Shown in pieces: positions 1 to 7,680 of a DNA stretch of 64,000 nt. Each line of letters begins with the position of its first letter. Position 1 is the first letter of the stretch. Both the position numbers and the translations under genes were made by a program. Origin of the DNA: an uncultured Chitinophagaceae bacterium (GTDB lineage: Bacteria > Bacteroidota > Bacteroidia > Chitinophagales > Chitinophagaceae); assembly GCA_903895845.1 (NCBI GenBank), contig CAITVK010000048.1, positions 42,604 through 106,603 on the forward strand. The letters are read 5' to 3'. Below the pieces are notes generated by a model. That model was not told the origin of the DNA. It was given only the letters and a program-made list of their open reading frames with translations, and ran no database searches.

Positions 1-275
1 GTTTTCTTCTTAGCCTTAACAAAAAAGGGTTTCCCGCCAGAATACAAGGCAATAGTTCCATCTGGATTCAAGGAAAGAGAAACCACCTTATTCCCATCCT
101 TCCCTTTTAGATTAAACCAACGGATAGAATCGACTTTTGAACCAGTATTAATTTGAAAACTAATGGAAAGAAATCCTTCTTTCACGGTCTTATCCAAGAA
201 AACCCTCGAATCTTGGGCTTTGATTCCAATCTCTAAACTTAGGATGCATAAAAGTGACAGTATGCAATTTTTCAT
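1..275 (-). CDS. Exported protein, N-terminal fragment (cut by window edge)
   Basis: An open frame reads leftward from an ATG at 273-275 and leaves the window without a stop. The first 21 residues, MKNCILSLLCILSLEIGIKAQ, form a signal peptide-like stretch: a Lys, a hydrophobic run and a cleavage site after an AQ-type end. The next ~70 residues (DSRVFLDKTVKEGF..., then ..SLNPDGTIALYSGGKPFF) look like beta-strand-rich exported protein. They could start a jelly-roll or LamG-like domain, but I do not recognise the family. It is co-oriented with the upstream GH43 gene, 123 bp away, and is probably the next secreted member of the locus. An imperfect hairpin lies in the spacer. Confidence 0.7.
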   Translation of the reverse strand, partial: MKNCILSLLCILSLEIGIKAQDSRVFLDKTVKEGFLSISFQINTGSKVDSIRWFNLKGKDGNKVVSLSLNPDGTIALYSGGKPFFVKAKKK

Positions 276-304
276 GTAAAACACTTTTATAAATTAATGT
301 AAAT

Positions 305-337
305 AACATCCAAAAAGTTTTGAACTTTCTGGATGTT
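305..337 (-). terminator. Imperfect hairpin between GH43 and the partial gene
   Basis: AACATCCAAAAAGT at 305-318 is complementary to ACTTTCTGGATGTT at 324-337, with one mismatch in 14 bp and a 5-nt loop. It lies 62 bp beyond the GH43 stop codon. There is no good U-tract after it on the minus strand, so it may be a weak terminator or an mRNA 3'-end stabiliser rather than a strong terminator. Confidence 0.4.
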
Positions 338-398
338 GCAAGCCGAATTTAATGTGAAAGAGACTTTTATTTTACAGGATAGCTTAATAACAACCCTA

Positions 399-1721
399 CT
401 AAAATTTAATCCAATTAAGGTGCAATAGTTCTCCCTCATTTCCTTTAAACACAAGACAAAGGTTTACTTTCCCTCCTTTATTATCCAGCGTTGTTTTAGT
501 GGTTATATAGTCCTGCCAACTTTTGGTATTTGAAAGTTTAACCTTACCTAACAACTTTCCCTTTGGATTATTTTCATGTATTTCTATCACGCCATCAGTA
601 GATTTTAATGGGGAAGAATACCTGAAAGAAATTGTCGCATTTGCATTCAGATTGAAGACATTGGTATAATAAAGTGCACTTCCATTTCTGATACCGACCA
701 CCTCAAAACCACCTTCAGTGCATTCCTTAACTTGGGTATTAGTTGTATTGAAATAATTTTCGGCTTCAATTACACCACCCGCTGCGTCATACCTGCCAAC
801 CCCAACGGTATCAATATAAACAGGTTCTATCTCGCCATTATCCTTATAATGAAGATAATTGACCACGGAATTTCTAAAAAACTCATGTGTGCCAGGATAG
901 GATTTATCGTTGCATATAAAATACCACTGATGGTTATACTCAAAAAAAGAACCATGACGGTCGTGTGTCAGATGATTTTGAAAAATGGGTGCAGTTCTTT
1001 CTTTCGTAATAATTGAACCCTTGTAAGTATATGGTCCGTAAATATTGGTTGACATGGCATAATAACATCCCCATGATAAATAATAATGCCCTTTGTAATA
1101 ATGCATGAAAGGCTTGTCATCTGTTTTGCCAAGTCCATAAGGGCCATTCTTTACATCAAGTTGAATCAATTGTGGTTGCTCGGCCAAGGATACCATGTCG
1201 GGATTCAATTTGGCAATATAATAATCCCAACAACCAAATACGATATACCCATTTCCGAGGCTATCCACCACTATTCCCGGGTCTCTTTCTAAGGTTGGCG
1301 TAATGTCTTGAGGCAACAATGGCTTACCAATAGGGTCTTTCCATGGTCCAATTGGTGTGTTACTTGTCACGACTCCTACATCGGTCTGACCCGCAGAAAA
1401 GTACATAAAGTATTTACCATCCCTACTGATGGCATCGGTTGCCCAACAACTATTGTAAGGGTGTTTTAAATAGGTGTCCTCTGGTTTAAGGGTACTTTCA
1501 TATTTCCAATGCACCAAATCTTTTGTTGACCAAATCCACCAATCATTCATCACAAAATCCTTGTTGTTAACCGAAGAATCATGGGTTGCGTACAGATATA
1601 TCTTGTTTCCATACACACGCACTTGAGGGTCACACATCCCCTTGCCGGGATTGATTGGATTTTGAGCTTTACCATTGGATATAAATCCAATAATTAGCAA
1701 CAGGGCAAAACATTTTCTCAT
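399..1721 (-). CDS. GH43-family glycosidase with C-terminal CBM6-like domain
   Basis: This 440-aa secreted protein has a signal peptide (residues 1-20, ending GKAQ), a five-bladed GH43 propeller (about 27-310) and a C-terminal CBM6-like beta-sandwich starting at GGVIEAENY (about 316-440). Members of the family hydrolyse beta-xylosides, alpha-L-arabinofuranosides or galactans. CDPQVR near the N-terminus offers the catalytic base Asp31. RDPGIVVD offers the pKa-modulating Asp147. HGSFFEYN (256-263) matches the metal-binding His region. The segment where many GH43 enzymes carry the general acid as E-G/A-P reads DDKPF (201-205), so Asp202 may replace Glu. It is the last complete gene of the cluster, 114 bp after a GH95 gene. 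The family call is strong. The subfamily and substrate cannot be read from sequence alone. Confidence 0.85.
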   Translation of the reverse strand: MRKCFALLLIIGFISNGKAQNPINPGKGMCDPQVRVYGNKIYLYATHDSSVNNKDFVMNDWWIWSTKDLVHWKYESTLKPEDTYLKHPYNSCWATDAISRDGKYFMYFSAGQTDVGVVTSNTPIGPWKDPIGKPLLPQDITPTLERDPGIVVDSLGNGYIVFGCWDYYIAKLNPDMVSLAEQPQLIQLDVKNGPYGLGKTDDKPFMHYYKGHYYLSWGCYYAMSTNIYGPYTYKGSIITKERTAPIFQNHLTHDRHGSFFEYNHQWYFICNDKSYPGTHEFFRNSVVNYLHYKDNGEIEPVYIDTVGVGRYDAAGGVIEAENYFNTTNTQVKECTEGGFEVVGIRNGSALYYTNVFNLNANATISFRYSSPLKSTDGVIEIHENNPKGKLLGKVKLSNTKSWQDYITTKTTLDNKGGKVNLCLVFKGNEGELLHLNWIKF

Positions 1722-1835
1722 TTTTATCTATTTATTGTTATTAAAATCTGGTTACTATTTACTGGTCAACACATGTATCATAAAGGAAATTTAACGTACA
1801 ATCAAGGGGCACATTACTTTAGAAACGCCTCATGT

Positions 1836-4259
1836 TCAAAACTCCCTAATATCCTTAAACCCTCCCTTCTCTATCTTCAAATCCAATGTCTTATTCCCAT
1901 AAACTAACTTGACAGGATTCCCCAACTTGGAAACAATTCTTGTATGAACCAATTTTCCATCCTTCCATTCCAGATCCAACACAAAACCTCCCCTCGCTTG
2001 CAATCCCTTGATTGAACCCGTTGCCCATCCCTTTGGCAATGCTGGCAATAGTTCAATTTCAAAGCAATTCTTCCAACTTCCAACTTGACTCTGAATCAAC
2101 ATTTCTGACACTGCCGCTGTAAAACCAAAGTTTCCATCAATTTGAAACGGGGGATGTGCCGTAAAAAAATTCTGATAAATGCCACCACTACTTTTATATA
2201 CTACGTTTGTATCAGTACATTCTTTTATTAATGTCTTAAAAAACTGATAGGCACTGTCTCCATTTTTCAGTCTTGCATAACACGCCATACGCCAAACAGA
2301 ACCCCAATCCATTTGATCCATTCCTCTCATTACAATCGTCTTTTGTGCAGCATCTGCCCACTCAGGTGTCGTCTTTTTGTTAATCATGTTGCCAGGATAC
2401 AAAGCATATAACAACGAAATATGACGGTGTTCAGGTTCATTGGGTTCCCAATCCTCTACCCACTCCTGAATATTTCCCTTTTTTCCAACCTTTACAGGTG
2501 GCGAAAGTTTGGCGAGTAACTGGGAAAGGGTATCTGCAAAAGACTTGTCTTTTTTTAGGATGTCTGTTGCTTCAATGGTGTGGCTGAAGAGATCAAATAC
2601 TATCTGTTGATCCATTGCATTGCCTGCACTAAACCTAAACTCCTTACCGTTGCCGATACGAAAATTTTGTTCAGGTGATAAACCTGGTGCCACCACCAAT
2701 TTGCCATCTGTATAGGGAATCAATAAATCCTGATAAAAACGACAGGCATCTTTCATGATTGGATAGGCCTTCGTATCGAGATAGTTTTTATCGCCCGAAA
2801 ACAAGAAATGGTCATACAGGTTTTGGCATAACCATCCCCCTGCCCCAGTCCATAACCACTCCTTCCAAAGTCCTGCATCGCCCCAAACATTGGTGCAAAT
2901 ATTGACAAAGAACCCTCTTGCATTGAAAAAATCGGCAGCACTTTGTTTACCTGATTTCCTCAAAAAGTCCACATACTCAACAAAAGGGTCGAAACATTCT
3001 CCCAAATTAGCGGGGCCATCCATCCAATAGTTCATCTGCAAATTGATGTCGTTATGGTAATCGGCATCCCAAGCAGGATTTCTCATATCGTTCCATACTC
3101 CTTGTAAATTTGCAGGCAGACTTCCAGCCCTTGAGGATGCAATTTTTAGATAACGCCCATAATTAAACAGTAACACTTCCAAAGTGTGATCAATCGTCTT
3201 ATCGTTTCCTGTTTGATAAGCCTTTATATAATCTTCCAACATCTTATCAGTGGGAAGATTACCCTTATTGGGTTCATCTATGTGAAAACTCACCTTGTTA
3301 TAAATAGCTTTATAATCGGAAATATGATTACTTTTTAATGTAGAATACCCTTTAACGGAAGCTGCGCCAGTTACTTTATTTACCCAATTCGAGGGAATCA
3401 GTTGATTCTTATAAGTAGGGAAATTCATTGAATAATTTGTTTTTGCCGACAAAATCATGACCACTGAATTGGCATTTTTTACTATCAAAGATGTATCGGT
3501 TGCAGAAACACTCCCCCCTTCTGGAATCACTTTTACCAATGAATAATAATCAATACCACTTTCAGGCATCTTCCCACTAATACTCATTTCATTATTGCTC
3601 AATATCCTAACTTTCCCACCTTCCATGGCAGCCTTATTTAATACATTCATTTGGATGCTTGCAAGTTTATTGGCTGTAATCCGCATCACTATCACCTTGT
3701 CGGGATAATTGGCAAAATAATCCCGATGATAAACGATGCCTCCTGCCTTGTAACTTACCGATGCAATGGCAGTTTTCAAATCCAAACTCCGTTTGTAATC
3801 TGAAATATTTCCCTGATTATTAAATTCAAGATAAACATCACCAAAAGGCTGATATGCCCCGAACGTCTTTCTACTTGAAGAGGTTACAGATTTCTTAATC
3901 AGCTCATCTGCCTCTTGCAATTTTCCTGCTGCCAAAAGCTTTCTTATTTCAGTCATCTCGGGAATTGACTTCGAACTATTAGGGTCAGCAGGTTTGCCAC
4001 TCCAAAGTGATTTCTCATTAAATTGTATCCGTTCCTTATTGATACCCCCAAATATCATGGCACCCATCATGCCATTACCAATAGGCAATGCTTGCATCAT
4101 CCAATTTTCTGCAGGTTGATTGTACCATAATTGATTGGTAACATCATCAGTTGGCTTCACAGAATTATTCTTTGAATCCAAAGTATTTTGTGCTTCTACC
4201 CACTTGAAAACGAGTATGCAGAAAGAAAAACCCAAGAATAAAGGCAAGTACTTGAACAT
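1836..4259 (-). CDS. GH95-family glycosidase (alpha-L-fucosidase/alpha-L-galactosidase type)
   Basis: This 807-aa exported enzyme has a signal peptide at 1-24 (..KWVEAQ) and starts its GH95 N-terminal beta-domain at QLWYNQPAENWMMQALPIGN (43-62). The (alpha/alpha)6 barrel and a C-terminal beta-domain follow, which is the usual family architecture and length. Landmarks are NLQGVWND (384-391), LQMNYW (407-412), the SPEQ general-acid motif (Glu530) and FQIDGNFG with Asp708. In the characterised family the sequence before LQMNYW is N-I-N, supplying two catalytic Asn. Here it is D404-I-N406, so the first Asn is Asp. It releases terminal alpha-linked L-fucose or L-galactose outside the cytoplasm. 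It is one of two divergent GH95 paralogs in the window. The 316-bp spacer upstream holds a 21-bp tandem array. Confidence 0.92.
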   Translation of the reverse strand: MFKYLPLFLGFSFCILVFKWVEAQNTLDSKNNSVKPTDDVTNQLWYNQPAENWMMQALPIGNGMMGAMIFGGINKERIQFNEKSLWSGKPADPNSSKSIPEMTEIRKLLAAGKLQEADELIKKSVTSSSRKTFGAYQPFGDVYLEFNNQGNISDYKRSLDLKTAIASVSYKAGGIVYHRDYFANYPDKVIVMRITANKLASIQMNVLNKAAMEGGKVRILSNNEMSISGKMPESGIDYYSLVKVIPEGGSVSATDTSLIVKNANSVVMILSAKTNYSMNFPTYKNQLIPSNWVNKVTGAASVKGYSTLKSNHISDYKAIYNKVSFHIDEPNKGNLPTDKMLEDYIKAYQTGNDKTIDHTLEVLLFNYGRYLKIASSRAGSLPANLQGVWNDMRNPAWDADYHNDINLQMNYWMDGPANLGECFDPFVEYVDFLRKSGKQSAADFFNARGFFVNICTNVWGDAGLWKEWLWTGAGGWLCQNLYDHFLFSGDKNYLDTKAYPIMKDACRFYQDLLIPYTDGKLVVAPGLSPEQNFRIGNGKEFRFSAGNAMDQQIVFDLFSHTIEATDILKKDKSFADTLSQLLAKLSPPVKVGKKGNIQEWVEDWEPNEPEHRHISLLYALYPGNMINKKTTPEWADAAQKTIVMRGMDQMDWGSVWRMACYARLKNGDSAYQFFKTLIKECTDTNVVYKSSGGIYQNFFTAHPPFQIDGNFGFTAAVSEMLIQSQVGSWKNCFEIELLPALPKGWATGSIKGLQARGGFVLDLEWKDGKLVHTRIVSKLGNPVKLVYGNKTLDLKIEKGGFKDIREF

Positions 4260-4335
4260 AAAGAGAATTATTATTTATAAAAAATGATTTTGGATGCGTG
4301 TAATTAAAACTCCAATTAACAGGTTTTGAATATCG

Positions 4336-4500
4336 GTAAATGACCGTTTGTATGAAGTAAATGGTCATTTATATGAGGTAAATGAACATTTGTATGAAGT
4401 AAATGGTCATTTATATGAGGTAAATGAACATTTGTATGAAGTACATGGTCATTTATATGAGGTAAATGAACATTTGTATGAAGTAAATGACCATTTATTT
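4336..4500. repeat. 21-bp tandem array, 7.9 units, palindromic cores
   Basis: Eight back-to-back units, the last partial, begin every 21 bp from 4336. They alternate between an A form with core AAATGAACATTT and a B form with core AAATGGTCATTTA. Both cores are short imperfect palindromes. The higher-order unit is therefore 42 bp. The array sits inside the 316-bp gap between the SGNH esterase (ends 4576) and GH95 (starts 4259), 76 bp from each gene. An open frame with heptad peptide repeats crosses it on the minus strand. That follows from a period divisible by three and is not taken as a gene. Confidence 0.92.
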
Positions 4501-4575
4501 TTGACATTGTGATGCAATCTTCCATAAATCAGGGAAATCCATTCTAAATAATTACAACCTATTTATAAGTTAACA

Positions 4576-6093
4576 TTACTCAAAATCCGTTCTAAAAGGT
4601 GATGCTAAAAATCCCTCTTTATTAAAAAGATTAACTTCTGGATCATTAGACCAACCTAGTCTAACATTAGTTGGATTAGTGACTTTATCACTTGATACTT
4701 GAACTTTATTGCCTACGATTACGGCTTTAGCTGTATAAAATTTTTTATCAGGGCCACTTATCATGAAGCCAGTGAGTTCATTGCCATCTTTTGCAATTAA
4801 TCCTGAACCTATATGAGAAAATGAAATCTCTATTTTTCCATTTACTACTTTAAAAGATTCAAAAATTGGCCCCATATATTCATTATTCGATCCATATTTT
4901 AACGCATTTGCACAAATTGCCAATCTTTCGCCGATAGGTTTTTTATTTGGTGGATGTATTTCATTAATATCACCATATTCAAGGGATACAACCATTGCAG
5001 TTCTCTTTACATTTTTGTAGGTAGCCAATTGTGCTTCACGAATTTCAGGCCCTATTGTTTTAAACTGTGGTAACTGAACAAAAAGAAAAGGTATGTTTTT
5101 ATCTCCCCAAAATTTTCGCCATGAGTTTATTAGTAATGGAAACAATTCATTGTATTGTTTTGCCAAACTTCTATCAGATTCGCCTTGATACCAAACAAAA
5201 CCTGCTATTGGAAAGTCCCGTAATGGCATAATCATCCCATTAAACAATTCACCATCTGTAGGTTCTTTAGGCGGCAAAGCTGGAGCAATTGGTTTAACTG
5301 GAATTGTTTTGTTGTTAATTGATGCCACGGAAGAATCATTTTTCCATTGTGAAATGATAGAAACAGAATCACTTTGAAACTTCAAAAGTTCATTTTGCTT
5401 TTGAGTATAGCTTTTCAAATAAATATCATACAACTCCTCTATTGATTTTTCTCCCTTTAATTCATCTTTATTTATCCAAGACTCAATGTGGGTGCCACCC
5501 ACAGCTGACAATATAATTCCGATTGGGATATTTTTTTCTTCAAATAACTTTTTTGCAAAAAAATAGGCTACAGCAGAAAATAATTTAACACTATTGGTAT
5601 CGCACACATCCCATTTTGCGTTTGCATCTGTAATTGCTGTACTAGAAAATTTTTTAGGCACCTTATATTGTCTTATTTGAGGATAGTTAGCATTTGCAAT
5701 TTCGTAAGCTGAATTGGTAATAGTAGGCTGATTTTTCATAAAACCCATCACTTTCTCCATATTACTTTGTCCGCTACAGACCCACACTTCACCCACCAAA
5801 ATATTCTCTATTTTGACAGTGTTTTCTCCTGTGATAGTCATCGTTAATGGCTTGTTACTTGCACGCATCTGTTTAAGTTTCACCATCCATCTGCCTTCTT
5901 TAGCGACAGTTGATATATTTTGTCCGTTAAATTCTACGGTTATTTTTTCGTTAGGATTGGCAGTTCCCCAAACTGGCACTATTTCCCCTCTTTGCAAGAC
6001 CATATTGTTTGAAAACAAACTATTTGGCTTGACGAAAGCCATGCTTTTGATACAAACAATTGTCATTAACATCAATCCGAAATATTTTTTCAC
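4576..6093 (-). CDS. Sialate O-acetylesterase-like SGNH carbohydrate esterase
   Basis: This 505-aa secreted esterase has a short signal peptide (about 1-19). A beta-sandwich starts at PNSLFSNNMVLQRG (23-36), followed by the SGNH/SASA domain. GEVWVCSGQSNME (101-113) carries the nucleophile Ser110. GFVWYQGESD is the conserved block III-like motif. GDINEIHP near residue 380 supplies the Asp/His pair. Relatives remove O-acetyl groups from sialic acid, but in plant-glycan PULs the same family deacetylates pectin or hemicellulose sugars. No sialic acid genes are nearby, so acetylated rhamnose, xylose or galacturonate is the likelier target. With the CE7 gene at 22041 the locus has two different deacetylases. 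It follows the isomerase gene by 116 bp. Confidence 0.87.
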   Translation of the reverse strand: MKKYFGLMLMTIVCIKSMAFVKPNSLFSNNMVLQRGEIVPVWGTANPNEKITVEFNGQNISTVAKEGRWMVKLKQMRASNKPLTMTITGENTVKIENILVGEVWVCSGQSNMEKVMGFMKNQPTITNSAYEIANANYPQIRQYKVPKKFSSTAITDANAKWDVCDTNSVKLFSAVAYFFAKKLFEEKNIPIGIILSAVGGTHIESWINKDELKGEKSIEELYDIYLKSYTQKQNELLKFQSDSVSIISQWKNDSSVASINNKTIPVKPIAPALPPKEPTDGELFNGMIMPLRDFPIAGFVWYQGESDRSLAKQYNELFPLLINSWRKFWGDKNIPFLFVQLPQFKTIGPEIREAQLATYKNVKRTAMVVSLEYGDINEIHPPNKKPIGERLAICANALKYGSNNEYMGPIFESFKVVNGKIEISFSHIGSGLIAKDGNELTGFMISGPDKKFYTAKAVIVGNKVQVSSDKVTNPTNVRLGWSNDPEVNLFNKEGFLASPFRTDFE

Positions 6094-6209
6094 GCTTTAA
6101 TTATTTAGTATTTAGGCATTCCAGCAAGTGTATCAAATGGATAGTTTAATGGGACAAAACTCAACTATTCTTTACGTGTAGTAAACAACCAAAAACTATC
6201 CAGGGACAT

Positions 6210-7637
6210 CTAACAAACCCTTACTACTTCCAGTTCCAATAGTTTAGCCAGCTTTATCAATTTATTGCTGATATGACCCACGCCAATTGCACAATGATGA
6301 GCGGGGCCTTGCTCGTTCCATAGCTCAACAAATTTTCTTGCCCCAATGCTGAATTTATAACGGCTATTGGTATTTCCAATTTCTAATATCGGACCAGCAA
6401 CAGATTCCCCCTCTGCAATCAACAATTTAAACTTTCCCTTTCCATCCTCTACAATGGATAACAAAGTCACTGCCCCAAGCTTAACACTCATCTCCACAGA
6501 TAACCCCTTTCCAATCTTGCCATGATAAACCTGAAGGGGTTTTACTTTTGTTTTCCCTTCGGCTATCGCAATATGTCCAGGTCCATCATGACCAAACAAA
6601 ACGATGTCATCATTAAAATCGAGTGCATAATATTCCGAAAACGAACCACCGATACCAAAAGAATCTAAAATCTTCATCGCCAAAACATTCTTTACCTCGT
6701 ACTCACCAGCTACAGGAATATTTCTAGCTGTCAAAAGGGAATTTCCAAGAATCACAGAAGTAGCTGTTTCTTCATTTGCAGGTATACCATTGCCCATGTA
6801 ATAATAAGCCAGAGATGTAAGTTTATATCTATCAACCATTTTATCGAGAGCCACGGACGTTTTTGCTGCCTTTTGCAATTCTTCTATGCTACAATCATTT
6901 TGTACATCAAACACCTCATAAAAGTGATTCACTCTTTCTTCTATTTCTTTCTCAGTAACCGTTTCCCTTATTTCTGTCAAATCATCCAGTTCCACTATTT
7001 CTATATGTCCACCAAAGGTTGCATAAACCGAGGTAAGATCCGTATATATATCCAACATGCCATTATAGTAATGCCCCATTAAGCCCAATCTATTATGAAA
7101 CATAGTATTGGCAACCTTGGCAGCTTCTATCCATTCGCCTAATTCCTCCCACATATAGGGGTCGTTCTTTAATACCCCAGTTATTTGAAAAAAACGTACA
7201 CCACACCTCTTAAAAGCATTTGCCAATTCTGGAACTGGACAGGCGGAACAGTATTCAAGCCATTTGCCAGTCATCTCCGTTCGATTGACCAAACTATTGA
7301 AACGTTGATAATCTATAGACTTTTCAGGTGAAATGTTCAGGATGATGACTGGTACTTTAGCCCTTAGTACTACTGGTAGAACCGTTCCAGAAACTGCATA
7401 AGTGGTTACATGCAGCAATAATATATCTACATCAGCCTCTCGGAAAAGATGCCCTGCCTCAAAAGCTTTTTCGGGCGTATCAATCATCCCAAGGTTTACG
7501 ATTTCTAAATCGTAAGCAGATAACCTACTCACTACAGTATCAATATGCTGCATTAATGAGGGCAATAACTGCGGGAACTGCGTCCAATATGCCTCTAACC
7601 CAATCCCAAAATAGCCAACTTTTAGTTTATTAATCAT
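6210..7637 (-). CDS. L-arabinose/L-fucose isomerase-family sugar isomerase
   Basis: This 475-aa protein has no signal peptide, so it is cytoplasmic among exported neighbours. The sequence opens KVGYFGIGLEAYWTQFP, typical of the AraA/FucI-like fold. Candidate metal and catalytic residues match the AraA pattern: Glu312 or Glu314 in GEYEVKN, Glu335 in GSFSEYYALD, His350 in LFGHDGPGH and His447/448 in GPAHHCAIGVGH. The family interconverts aldoses and ketoses such as L-arabinose/L-ribulose or L-fucose/L-fuculose. Given the fucosidases and rhamnosidases around it, a 6-deoxyhexose or arabinose released by the locus is the probable substrate, but that is inference. It lies 43 bp after the GH106 gene and should share its transcript. 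The matching kinase and aldolase are not in the window. Confidence 0.85.
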   Translation of the reverse strand: MINKLKVGYFGIGLEAYWTQFPQLLPSLMQHIDTVVSRLSAYDLEIVNLGMIDTPEKAFEAGHLFREADVDILLLHVTTYAVSGTVLPVVLRAKVPVIILNISPEKSIDYQRFNSLVNRTEMTGKWLEYCSACPVPELANAFKRCGVRFFQITGVLKNDPYMWEELGEWIEAAKVANTMFHNRLGLMGHYYNGMLDIYTDLTSVYATFGGHIEIVELDDLTEIRETVTEKEIEERVNHFYEVFDVQNDCSIEELQKAAKTSVALDKMVDRYKLTSLAYYYMGNGIPANEETATSVILGNSLLTARNIPVAGEYEVKNVLAMKILDSFGIGGSFSEYYALDFNDDIVLFGHDGPGHIAIAEGKTKVKPLQVYHGKIGKGLSVEMSVKLGAVTLLSIVEDGKGKFKLLIAEGESVAGPILEIGNTNSRYKFSIGARKFVELWNEQGPAHHCAIGVGHISNKLIKLAKLLELEVVRVC

Positions 7638-7680
7638 AGCGTTTTTTAAATTTAATCCCTTTTTTTAAAAGTTTCTTCTG

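Noticed and set aside
4316..4525. 69-aa minus-strand open frame made of heptad repeats (HTNVHLP, HINDHLL)
   Set aside because: The period of 21 bp is divisible by three, so open frames through the array are expected. There is no signal peptide or domain, and the peptide only restates the DNA repeat.
6139..6200. GGATAGTTT / AAACTATCC inverted repeat downstream of the isomerase as a terminator
   Set aside because: The loop would be about 45 nt and no T-run follows; probably chance.
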